From assembly GCF_900100015.1 (NCBI RefSeq), contig NZ_FNDD01000041.1, forward strand, positions 1 through 40,678: a stretch of 40,678 bases of DNA, in the 5' to 3' direction. Position 1 is the first letter of the stretch. Each line of letters opens with the position of its first letter. The translations under genes and the position numbers were made by a program. The stretch comes from Vibrio xiamenensis. GTDB taxonomy: Bacteria > Pseudomonadota > Gammaproteobacteria > Enterobacterales > Vibrionaceae. The notes below the pieces were generated by a model, which had not been told where the DNA came from, did not search any database, and saw only the letters and a program-made list of their open reading frames with translations. Shown here in pieces: positions 33,759 to 40,678 of the stretch.

Positions 33759-34536
33759 CCTTTTTCCTCACCACATACCCAATCCATGCCCATAGCGATA
33801 AACACAGCAAAGCAAACGCTAAACCAAACCATTGAATGGCATAACCGAAATGTCGCTCTGACCCCAAAGCAATAGGCTGCCAAGGTTGTGGATATGGCCA
33901 ATCCTCGCTTTGTGGTTGAAACATATAGGGTTTTATCCTTAAGCCCCATCGCTTCTCCAACTCATCGAAATTCAAATTTTGTATGCGGCCTACAGCGCCC
34001 GGTTCAAGCTCTAACGATGAGCTCAGCGGGTTTACCGTACGCTGGTATAGCCTACCTTCAAAGTTATCCTCGAATCGTAACCAGTCAACTTTTGGTAGCC
34101 ATTGACGTGAACTTAATGCGGATATAAATCCCATTTCAAACAGCAAATTTTCACCGTTTTCAGCGCGCATTAATTGATAAGCTAGGTAACCAACCTTGCC
34201 GTTATAAGTTTGATTATCAAGAAGTAAATAATGATTCGCGACAGGGGTTAGCCTGCCATGCACGTGCAGGCCAGTATAATTAGCAAAACGTTTATCGCTA
34301 AGCTCAGTGATTGGCATCGATGCTGCGACTTCCCTCAACTCAAGTTGCAGTTCTAGGCCTCGTTTAAATTCGGCACGTTGCAATTGCCACAATCCCAAGT
34401 TGATCAGTAGCGTCATTACAGCCACAGTTAATACAGCCCCTAACCAAACTGCCTTGGACCGGCCAATTCGCAAATGGAACAGTTTTATGGTCTCAGTATT
34501 TAAAATCGGTTTAGTTTTACTGCTGCTGTTTATCAT
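33751..34536 (-). CDS. SURF1 family cytochrome oxidase assembly protein
   Basis: A 261-residue protein with a transmembrane helix at about 28-50 followed by GLWQLQRAEFKRGLELQ, a periplasmic domain, and a second helix at the C-terminus (RHFGYAIQWFGLAFALLCL), the two-helix SURF1 plan. SURF1 proteins assist heme A insertion into subunit I. Start at ATG 34536 has GAGG 6 nt upstream. This makes the first 50 bp overlap the start of a DUF2909 gene on the other strand. If read from the cox promoter the transcript would cross that gene in antisense; otherwise surf1, the SCO-like gene and ctaA have their own promoter. Confidence 0.88.
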   Translation of the reverse strand: MINSSSKTKPILNTETIKLFHLRIGRSKAVWLGAVLTVAVMTLLINLGLWQLQRAEFKRGLELQLELREVAASMPITELSDKRFANYTGLHVHGRLTPVANHYLLLDNQTYNGKVGYLAYQLMRAENGENLLFEMGFISALSSRQWLPKVDWLRFEDNFEGRLYQRTVNPLSSSLELEPGAVGRIQNLNFDELEKRWGLRIKPYMFQPQSEDWPYPQPWQPIALGSERHFGYAIQWFGLAFALLCLSLWAWIGYVVRKKDD

Positions 34537-34714
34537 CTATAACCTCGCCAGAGCGTTGTTTCTGATGTCTAAAATGACCGAAGATGACACCGATGAAAAA
34601 CCGTCGATGAGCCATTATCTTGGCCGTCGCGTGCTGTTCTCTGCCCTCGCTGTCCTACTGCTTATCATTGCGTTATTCAGCGGATTTTTAGAACCTAACC
34701 CTCGCCCTTATTAG
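34487..34714 (+). CDS. DUF2909 twin-transmembrane protein
   Basis: A 75-residue membrane protein with two hydrophobic helices (VFKIGLVLLLLFIIYNLARA and GRRVLFSALAVLLLIIALFS) joined by a charged loop (MTEDDTDEKPSMSHYL), the layout of DUF2909. Such genes recur in gammaproteobacterial cox clusters; function unknown. ATG 34487 has GGAA 9 nt upstream; a longer frame to 34307 lies inside surf1 and is rejected. It is the only rightward gene in the cluster and ends 10 bp before the coxC stop. Confidence 0.8.
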   Translation: MVSVFKIGLVLLLLFIIYNLARALFLMSKMTEDDTDEKPSMSHYLGRRVLFSALAVLLLIIALFSGFLEPNPRPY

Positions 34715-34724
34715 CGCTGAGCGC

Positions 34725-35609
34725 CTAAAGCACATAAACAAATACAAACAGGCACAGCCACACGACATCGACAAAGTGCCAATACCAACTGCCGGCTTGA
34801 AACGCAAAATGCTGCTTGGGTGTGAAATGATCCTTGGCAATACGAACAAGCAGTACTAAGAGGAAAATCGTGCCTAAACAAACATGCAGACCATGAAATC
34901 CGGTTAACAGAAAAAACGTATTGCCATAAATGCCGGACTGTAGCGTCAGCCCGAGTTCTTGATAGGCGTGGTGATATTCGACGCCTTGAAAATAGAGGAA
35001 GAACCCGGCCAATACGATGGTCAATTCGAGCCAAATCACCAACGCAAAACGCTTATTGTGCTCAAGGCTGACATGCGCCATCTGTAACGTCACCGAAGAG
35101 AGCAATAAAATCACCGTATTGCCAAGTGGAATACCTTGCCAACCCATGGCTTGAGTGGTTGTCCCGCTTGGCGTTTGGGTAAGTGGCCATATCGCCTCAA
35201 AGCTTGGCCACAAAACCTCGTTCGTCATTAGGTTGTTACTCGCCCCGCCAAGCCATGGCACCGCCACCATGCGGGCATAAAACAGTGCTCCAAAAAAAGC
35301 GCCGAAAAACATCACTTCGGAAAAAATAAACCAGCTCATGGATTGGCGAAACGAACGACTGAGCTGCGCCGAATAAAGCCCGCTTAAGGATTCACTAATG
35401 ATGTTGCTAAACCAGCCAGCAAACATCACCACAAGGATAATAAAGCCCAAGAATAAAACGATGCGACTGGCAACGCTGGCACCGCCGCTTTGGCCAAGAT
35501 GCTGCACAGTAAGACCAGCGCCGACCGCAATCATAAACAGCGCAACCGCGCCCATGATAGGCCACGAGCTTTGCGCAGGGACATAATAACTGGGAGTCTT
35601 AGGTGTCAT
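34725..35609 (-). CDS. coxC: Cytochrome c oxidase subunit III
   Basis: A 294-residue inner-membrane protein with seven hydrophobic segments. Typical subunit III features are SYYVPAQSSWPIMGAVALF at the N-terminus, SEVMFFGAFFGALFYARM with the conserved Glu, HNKRFALVIWLELTIVLAGF and GFHGLHVCLGTIFLLV near the end, and WHFVDVVWLCLFVFVYVL at the C-terminus. AAGGAGG precedes the ATG, which overlaps the ctaG stop by 4 bp. Subunit III stabilises the core and the D-pathway proton uptake. Confidence 0.95.
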   Translation of the reverse strand: MTPKTPSYYVPAQSSWPIMGAVALFMIAVGAGLTVQHLGQSGGASVASRIVLFLGFIILVVMFAGWFSNIISESLSGLYSAQLSRSFRQSMSWFIFSEVMFFGAFFGALFYARMVAVPWLGGASNNLMTNEVLWPSFEAIWPLTQTPSGTTTQAMGWQGIPLGNTVILLLSSVTLQMAHVSLEHNKRFALVIWLELTIVLAGFFLYFQGVEYHHAYQELGLTLQSGIYGNTFFLLTGFHGLHVCLGTIFLLVLLVRIAKDHFTPKQHFAFQAGSWYWHFVDVVWLCLFVFVYVL

Positions 35610-36241
35610 CGCACACCTCCTTGAGCATAAGCCAGTTCAACCCTCGAATTAGCAGGTAAAACTGGTAAAGATGGGCGAATAACAGCCAGATGTTGCTGCT
35701 CTGCCGCGGTTTTCTTGGTGATATCAAACAAGGTATAGGAAAGAGTTAACGTGGTAATCGATTCAGGAATATTCGGTTCAATATAGAAAATTAATGGCAG
35801 CTCTGCCGATTGATGCGCATTAAGCCCCTGCTGATTAAAACAAAAACATTCGATCTTGTTGAAGTAGCGCGCCGCTAATCCAGGAGACACCGAAGGCACT
35901 GCTTGGCCTATCATTCGCTGCTCGGAAAGATTAACGGCAGTATAAGCCGTTTGAATCACCTGCCCGGGATGGACATCAATCGTCGACTGCGTGGGGGTAA
36001 ACGTCCAAGGAATGCCTTGATTCAAATGAGCGATAAACTCAACATGAATCACTCGCGTTTCATCAACCACCAAACCTTGCGGCTGCAGCGCAGCGCTGGA
36101 GTTGGTTTTGCCATTGATACCAAGCACATCACACATCACATCGTAAAGTGGCACCAAAGCAAAGCCAAAGCCGAACATGACCAGAGCGGCGACAAACAGC
36201 TTCCCGCTCAAGCGACGATTCGATTGCTGTTGATTGTCCAT
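35606..36241 (-). CDS. ctaG: Cytochrome oxidase assembly protein CtaG (Cox11)
   Basis: A 211-residue protein with one N-terminal membrane helix (about 13-33) and a periplasmic immunoglobulin-like domain. The motif FALVPLYDVMCDVLGINGKT and the copper-binding CFCF in NKIECFCFNQQGL (about 130-142) identify Cox11/CtaG, which delivers copper to the CuB site of subunit I. AGGAG lies before the ATG. It sits 8 bp after coxA and overlaps coxC by 4 bp, so it is in the same operon. Confidence 0.94.
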   Translation of the reverse strand: MDNQQQSNRRLSGKLFVAALVMFGFGFALVPLYDVMCDVLGINGKTNSSAALQPQGLVVDETRVIHVEFIAHLNQGIPWTFTPTQSTIDVHPGQVIQTAYTAVNLSEQRMIGQAVPSVSPGLAARYFNKIECFCFNQQGLNAHQSAELPLIFYIEPNIPESITTLTLSYTLFDITKKTAAEQQHLAVIRPSLPVLPANSRVELAYAQGGVR

Positions 36242-36249
36242 ATTCGCTC

Positions 36250-37881
36250 CTAATCGATTTTAGGGGGCTGAGAGAAAGTATGGTGCGGCGCTGGGCTGGC
36301 AACCGTCCATTCAAGCCCCTGTGCACGCGCCCAAGGTTTCGCTGAGGCAGGCGTACCGCCACGCACACATTTCACCACCACCCAAAGAAATAGCAGTTGC
36401 GACAAACCAAACGCAAAGCCACCAATCGACACCACTTGATTCACATCGGCAAACTGAATCGCGTAATCAGGAATGCGCCGCGGCATACCGGCAAGCCCCA
36501 AGAAATGCATTGGGAAAAAGAGAATATTGACTGAGATAACAGAGCACCAAAAATGCCACAAACTCAAACGCTGGTCGTACATATGTCCGGTCCATTTTGG
36601 TAGCCAGTAGTACGCTGCAGCCATAATCGAAAACACCGCGCCAGAGACCAGCACATAATGAAAATGCGCGACCACAAAATAGGTGTCGTGATATTGAAAA
36701 TCCGCCGGCACGATGGCAAGCATCAAGCCGGAAAAGCCGCCGATGGTAAACAAGATAATAAAGGCAATAGCAAACAGCATCGGCGTTTCAAACGTCAGCG
36801 CACCGCGCCACATGGTGGCAACCCAATTGAAAACCTTGACCCCCGTTGGCACCGCGATCAGCATGGTGCAATACATAAAAAACAGCTCAGCAAACACCGG
36901 CATACCGGTTGTGAACATGTGATGCGCCCAGACTAAAAAGGACAACAGCGCAATCGAGCAAGTCGCGTAAACCATGGAATGGTAGCCAAAGAGTTTCTTG
37001 CCGCTAAAAGCTGGGATTATCGCCGAAATAATACCGAATGATGGCAAAATCATAATGTAGACTTCAGGGTGACCAAAAAACCAAAAGATGTGCTGAAACA
37101 TCACAGGGTCACCGCCGCCCGCCGCATCAAAGAAACTGGTGCCAAAATATTTATCGGTCAAAATCATGGTCACGGCGCCTGCCAACACCGGCATCACCGC
37201 AATCAGTAAAAATGCGGTGATAAACCAAGTCCAGACAAACAACGGCATTTTGAACCACCCCATTCCCGGTGCGCGCATATTCATGATAGTGACAATCACG
37301 TTGATCGCGCCCATGATTGAGCTGATGCCCATGATATGAATCGAAAATACAAACAGCGCCGTGCTATTCGGACCATAAGTGGTCGATAGCGGCGCGTAAA
37401 ACGTCCAGCCAAAATTAGGCCCGCCACCTTCGGTAAATAGCGAGGCTAGCAAAATCAAAAACGCAAACGGCAGAATCCAGAAACTGAGGTTATTCATACG
37501 CGGTAGCGCCATATCTGGCGCGCCGATCATCAATGGAACCATCCAGTTCGCAAGGCCTGTAAACGCTGGCATTACAGCGCCAAACACCATAATCAGCCCA
37601 TGAACCGTGGTCATCTGATTAAAGAATTCCGGTTCAACCAATTGCAGTCCAGGTTGAAACAACTCGGCGCGGATCACCATCGCCATCGCACCGCCAGTGA
37701 GAAACATGGCAAAGCTAAACCACAAATACAAAGTACCAATGTCTTTATGGTTGGTGGAATACAGCCAGCGCCCCACTCCCGACGGTTTATCATCATGGAC
37801 ATTCGGATTTGCTGTTGAAGCGGTTTGAGTCCCTTCGGCTTGCTGGCTCATCGCCGTCAACGTCGTTTTTGGCGCTTTCAT
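36250..37881 (-). CDS. coxA: Cytochrome c oxidase subunit I
   Basis: A 543-residue heme-copper oxidase subunit I with twelve transmembrane segments. Visible are WLYSTNHKDIGTLYLWFSF at the start, the D-channel region APDMALPRMNNLSFW, HPEVYIMILPSFGIIS with the CuB His, the channel Glu and the crosslinked Tyr, HHMFTTGM (CuB histidines) and HFHYVLVSGAVFS (heme ligands). The Glu in HPEVY puts it in the A1-type aa3 group. It reduces O2 to water with proton pumping. The ATG (AAGGAGG upstream) overlaps the coxB stop by 4 bp. Confidence 0.97.
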   Translation of the reverse strand: MKAPKTTLTAMSQQAEGTQTASTANPNVHDDKPSGVGRWLYSTNHKDIGTLYLWFSFAMFLTGGAMAMVIRAELFQPGLQLVEPEFFNQMTTVHGLIMVFGAVMPAFTGLANWMVPLMIGAPDMALPRMNNLSFWILPFAFLILLASLFTEGGGPNFGWTFYAPLSTTYGPNSTALFVFSIHIMGISSIMGAINVIVTIMNMRAPGMGWFKMPLFVWTWFITAFLLIAVMPVLAGAVTMILTDKYFGTSFFDAAGGGDPVMFQHIFWFFGHPEVYIMILPSFGIISAIIPAFSGKKLFGYHSMVYATCSIALLSFLVWAHHMFTTGMPVFAELFFMYCTMLIAVPTGVKVFNWVATMWRGALTFETPMLFAIAFIILFTIGGFSGLMLAIVPADFQYHDTYFVVAHFHYVLVSGAVFSIMAAAYYWLPKWTGHMYDQRLSLWHFWCSVISVNILFFPMHFLGLAGMPRRIPDYAIQFADVNQVVSIGGFAFGLSQLLFLWVVVKCVRGGTPASAKPWARAQGLEWTVASPAPHHTFSQPPKID

Positions 37882-39044
37882 TGCCCCTCCTTAACCGCTT
37901 CGAGTCGCTGTTTGTAGGCGTTCACATCTGCTGCTTGCACCGCATCGTTGGTGTTGTTCCCCCACGCATTACGTTGGTAAGTCACCACCGCGGCAATCTC
38001 TTGTTCCGTTAACTGATTGGCGAACGCCTGCATCGCCGTCCCTGCTCGGCCATTAAGCACAGTATCAAGGTGGAGTTCGAGTGCACCGGTTGCCACTGGG
38101 CTGCCCTTAATCGCAGGAAATGCCCCGGGAATACCAACGCCGGTTGGTTGATGACATACCGCGCAGCGGTCAAGATAAACCGCTTCTCCTTGGCGCATCA
38201 GTGCTTCAAGCGATAGAGTCTGACTTAGTGCCGATTGGGCACTTGCCGCTTCCTCGGCCAGCGCGTTTTTCTTATCCGTCAACCATGTATCAAACGCTTC
38301 AGGCTCAAGGACTTGCACCACCACAGGCATAAAGCCGTGGGCTCGCCCACAAAGTTCAGCGCATTGACCGCGGTAAATGCCGGGTTTATCAACACGTGTC
38401 CACGCTTCATTAATAAACCCGGGAATGGCGTCCTTTTTTACGGCGAAATCCGGTACCCACCACGAGTGAATCACATCATCAGAGGTCAATAGAAAACGGA
38501 CTTTGCGATGGGCAGGCAGCACCAAAGGTTGGTCGACTTCGAGCAGATAATGCTCGCCTTTTTCATCAACACCTTGAATCTGCTGCTGACTGGTGGTTAG
38601 CAAGCTAAAAAACGCGACGTCTTGATCAAAATAACGATAGTGCCACTTCCATTGTGAGCCAGTGATTTGCACAGTGAGGTCGGACTGCGAAGTATCTTCC
38701 ATCGCAATCAAGGTTTTAGTGGCGGGAATCGCCATAAGAATAAGGATAACAATCGGAATGAGCGTCCAAAGGATTTCAATTTTGGTACTTTCATGAAAGC
38801 TTGCCGCCACCGCACCACGTGATTTTCGATGCCTGACAATCGAGAAAAATATCGCGCCAAACACCACCACCGCGATGGCGCAGCAGATATAAAAAATCAG
38901 CATGTGTAACTCGTATACGCGACCGCTTATCTCAGTCACGCCTTGAGTCATATTTAATTTTGGTTCAGCAGAGATGGCAGGAGCAGCAAACCCAATCAGC
39001 ATCAAATCGGCTAGAAACCACAAACGGATGACGAAGTTTTTCAC
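37878..39044 (-). CDS. coxB: Cytochrome c oxidase subunit II with fused cytochrome c (caa3 type)
   Basis: A 388-residue subunit II. A signal peptide (cleavage near AISA-EP) is followed by two transmembrane helices, the CuA domain with VIHSWWVPDFAVKKDAIPGF and the ligand cluster CAELCGRAHGFM, and a C-terminal cytochrome c domain with CAVCHQ (heme attachment) and a Met ligand in TAMQAF. The fusion marks a caa3-type oxidase taking electrons from cytochrome c or a direct donor. The start is GTG with AAGGAG 8 nt upstream. It is the first gene of the operon. Confidence 0.96.
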   Translation of the reverse strand: MKNFVIRLWFLADLMLIGFAAPAISAEPKLNMTQGVTEISGRVYELHMLIFYICCAIAVVVFGAIFFSIVRHRKSRGAVAASFHESTKIEILWTLIPIVILILMAIPATKTLIAMEDTSQSDLTVQITGSQWKWHYRYFDQDVAFFSLLTTSQQQIQGVDEKGEHYLLEVDQPLVLPAHRKVRFLLTSDDVIHSWWVPDFAVKKDAIPGFINEAWTRVDKPGIYRGQCAELCGRAHGFMPVVVQVLEPEAFDTWLTDKKNALAEEAASAQSALSQTLSLEALMRQGEAVYLDRCAVCHQPTGVGIPGAFPAIKGSPVATGALELHLDTVLNGRAGTAMQAFANQLTEQEIAAVVTYQRNAWGNNTNDAVQAADVNAYKQRLEAVKEGQ

Positions 39045-39159
39045 AAGGTTTCTCCTTTTTCGTCACACCTTAAGCGGCTGCTTTCATTGAATTATCTAAA
39101 TCGACTCATCCCAACAAGCACTTAATCCAATCCGTTTAGCAGCTCGCCCAACCCAGATT

Positions 39160-39187
39160 GTTATATTTATGTTAATAACCTAGTTAA
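39160..39187 (-). promoter_or_regulatory. Candidate sigma-70 promoter of the cox operon
   Basis: On the minus strand TTAACT (39187-39182), a 16-bp spacer and TATAAC (39165-39160), about 116 bp before the coxB start. The match is moderate. The 336-bp gap (39045-39380) also holds the promoter region of the rightward VF530-family gene; no gene is seen in it. Confidence 0.35.
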
Positions 39188-39380
39188 CGATAAGGGATTA
39201 TGCAAGATGGCAGGCCGCGTAAAATGAGCTGGTAATTTAGCCGACAATTTAGAGGTTATTTCAGATAGGGATTGGCCCCGAACTCTGCTAGACTCGCCGA
39301 TCCAAACCGAAGCCGCATATACTTAACAGCAATAACGCCGCTGTATTTCGCTGGCTTAAAGATAATTAAAGGAACCTGCC

Positions 39381-39794
39381 ATGATGACTGACGAAGAACG
39401 AATTGAACTGCAGCGCAACAACCCACTTCATGGTCTGAAGCTGGAAGTCATGTTGCAAGAGTTGGTCGATTTCTACGGTTGGGACATTCTTGATACCGCA
39501 ATGCGTTTTAACTGTTTTCACACCAAACCGTCGATTGCCAGCAGCGTGAAGTATCTTAAGAAAACCGACTGGGCGCGGGAAAAGTTGGAAAATTTCTATT
39601 TGTATCGCTTTAAGCGTATGCCGCGAGCATCCGCAGAGGAATATGACTTATCGCCGCGTGCTCGTACATTTCCTCATGGTTTGGAGCCGAAGCCGCCGAT
39701 GGAATTGACCGTTGATTCGATTTTGAAATCTCAAGCCAAAGCAGCGTCAGTCCACAAGCAGCGCTCAGCAAAAGGTCGAAGCCCCCGCCGATAA
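39381..39794 (+). CDS. VF530-family putative DNA-binding protein
   Basis: A 137-residue protein. Residues about 14-80 (NPLHGLKLEVMLQELVDFYG, then MRFNCFHTKPSIASSVKYLK and TDWAREKLENFYLYRFK) match the VF530 (DUF2132) family, small helical proteins with a proposed DNA-binding fold. The C-terminus is an extra basic tail (SVHKQRSAKGRSPRR) that could contact nucleic acid. AAGGA is 7 nt before the first of two ATGs. Function unknown. It is transcribed away from the cox operon. Confidence 0.8.
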   Translation: MMTDEERIELQRNNPLHGLKLEVMLQELVDFYGWDILDTAMRFNCFHTKPSIASSVKYLKKTDWAREKLENFYLYRFKRMPRASAEEYDLSPRARTFPHGLEPKPPMELTVDSILKSQAKAASVHKQRSAKGRSPRR

Positions 39795-39837
39795 GTGTAT
39801 GTAAAAGCGATATCTATCACTGAGGATAAGAAAACAT

Positions 39838-39863
39838 CTTTCAGGCAATATTTGGCCTGAAAG
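39838..39863. terminator. Hairpin between VF530-family gene and the right-edge gene
   Basis: CTTTCAGGC and GCCTGAAAG form a perfect 9-bp stem with an 8-nt loop between convergent genes. On the minus strand it is followed by ATGTTTTCTT, so it probably ends the right-edge gene. Confidence 0.55.
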
Positions 39864-39955
39864 AACAAATTAAACGGTGAAATTTGTCGGCAAGATAAGT
39901 GTTAAAATCATTCAACACCAGATGGTAAAAAAAAACGACTAATAGCCCTCACCTT

Positions 39956-40678
39956 TCAATAACCAAAATATTTTTTCCTATTGGATATTTGTGTTTCTTT
40001 ATCTGGATAAATTTGGATCATATAAGATATCTCTGGTTTTGAACCAAAAAAAGCATTATAAGAAATTGATGCTTGATTACCTTCCAATGAACTCGTTCTT
40101 ATAGAATTAAAATGCCCGCTATGTGTTAAGCCCTGTGAATAATCTAATACATTTGACTTTGGAGTATGACTATCTATTATTGCACCAAAAAAATTAATAG
40201 CATAGTCGACTGACATAGTATTAAACACCCTACCACTTCGTCTTTTATCAAAATCGAATTCAAAGTTTTTTAAATGTGAGCTAAGCATCACTCGAACCCC
40301 CTTAACGTATCGCCCCATTGGATCACTTAGGGTGCCTACTTGTCCATTCACCCAATCTGATTTGGGGTTTTTCCTATTTTTTTCAAGTTCTATATCCAAA
40401 CCTAACTTAGGGTAAATAAAACGCTGAGCTGAAAATGCATCTAAAGAGTTTAATTCTCCCTGCATATAATCGTCACCAAGCACTGCGACCCAATCTTTAA
40501 ATGGCTTATCGAAACTTAGCGTTTTACCATCAAAGGCAATACTATCTCTGGTCACCACTAAACGCACAGGAAGAGAACTAGTATTCGCCTTATCATCCAG
40601 ATCAAATGTATCGCTTACCAGCTGTGAAACATCGGTGTGTTTAATTTTATCGACTATATTGGACGATTTTGATGCAAA
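39956..40678 (-). CDS. Unrecognised protein, AT-rich gene cut by the right edge
   Basis: The frame is open from the stop codon at 39956 to the window edge, 240 residues, so the true start lies outside; a GTG at 40567 is in frame but nothing marks it as a start. Upstream of it the reading continues with IVDKIKHTDVSQLVSDTFDL, which looks coding. The C-terminal 200 residues contain RLVVTRDSIAFDGKTLSFDK, WVAVLGDDYMQG, MGRYVKGVRVMLSSH and MSVDYAINFFGAIIDSH, suggesting a compact beta-rich domain. I do not recognise the family. The gene is visibly richer in A and T than its neighbours, which hints at acquired DNA. Confidence 0.6.
   Translation of the reverse strand, partial: FASKSSNIVDKIKHTDVSQLVSDTFDLDDKANTSSLPVRLVVTRDSIAFDGKTLSFDKPFKDWVAVLGDDYMQGELNSLDAFSAQRFIYPKLGLDIELEKNRKNPKSDWVNGQVGTLSDPMGRYVKGVRVMLSSHLKNFEFDFDKRRSGRVFNTMSVDYAINFFGAIIDSHTPKSNVLDYSQGLTHSGHFNSIRTSSLEGNQASISYNAFFGSKPEISYMIQIYPDKETQISNRKKYFGY

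Noticed and set aside
1..40678. tRNA, rRNA, CRISPR, insertion sequence or prophage
   Set aside because: I saw no repeat-spacer pattern, transposase, integrase, structural phage gene or RNA gene; a tRNAscan or covariance search would settle small RNAs.

Overview
The window looks like a chromosomal segment of a Vibrio or close relative (Vibrionaceae, Gammaproteobacteria). Supporting signs are a MalS-type periplasmic amylase, a 350-residue AroG-type DAHP synthase, a pbpC/alpha-2-macroglobulin pair, a caa3-type cytochrome oxidase cluster with ctaG, surf1 and a DUF2909 gene, a VF530-family gene, and one full-length 127-bp ERIC-like element. No tRNA, rRNA, CRISPR array, transposase or phage gene was seen. 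The species was not determined.

Layout. 1-8.7 kb holds the start of a GNAT acetyltransferase gene, the ERIC element, an exported DUF4432 (aldose-epimerase-like) protein, an orphan modD, and a group of envelope genes (Sel1-repeat protein, small outer-membrane barrel, proline-rich beta-helix lipoprotein, unknown exported protein, unknown lipoprotein), then a DUF3820 gene and a small HTH regulator. 9-12.8 kb holds malS, a 57-residue exported peptide gene, a CPBP-family membrane protein with altered catalytic residues and a NifW-like gene. 12.9-21 kb holds the coupled alpha-2-macroglobulin and pbpC genes and aroG.

21.5-27.8 kb is a self-contained catabolic or uptake locus. A divergent RpiR-type regulator faces a five-gene operon encoding a PotD-like binding protein, a PotA-like ATPase, two permeases and a P1-family (DmpA) aminopeptidase. 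A perfect 10-bp-arm dyad lies in the divergent promoter region. A terminator-like hairpin directly after the binding-protein gene probably sets its excess over the transporter genes.

27.8-30.8 kb reads as an NAD-precursor salvage neighbourhood: pnuC (nicotinamide riboside uptake) overlapping a nucleoside phosphorylase, followed by a Crp/Fnr-family regulator and pncA (nicotinamidase). 31-32.1 kb is a DJ-1/PfpI protein followed by an LpdD-like (prenyl-flavin chaperone-like) small protein, with no UbiD-type decarboxylase nearby.

32.1-39 kb is the cytochrome c oxidase operon, transcribed leftwards: coxB (with fused cytochrome c), coxA, ctaG, coxC, surf1, an SCO-like CxxxC membrane protein and ctaA. 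A DUF2909 gene is inserted on the other strand and overlaps the start of surf1 head to head. The heme O synthase gene (cyoE/ctaB) needed for heme A is not in the window. The right end carries a VF530-family gene and an AT-rich unrecognised gene that runs off the edge. The best leads for something new are the RpiR/Pot-like/DmpA locus and the PnuC/phosphorylase/PncA neighbourhood.
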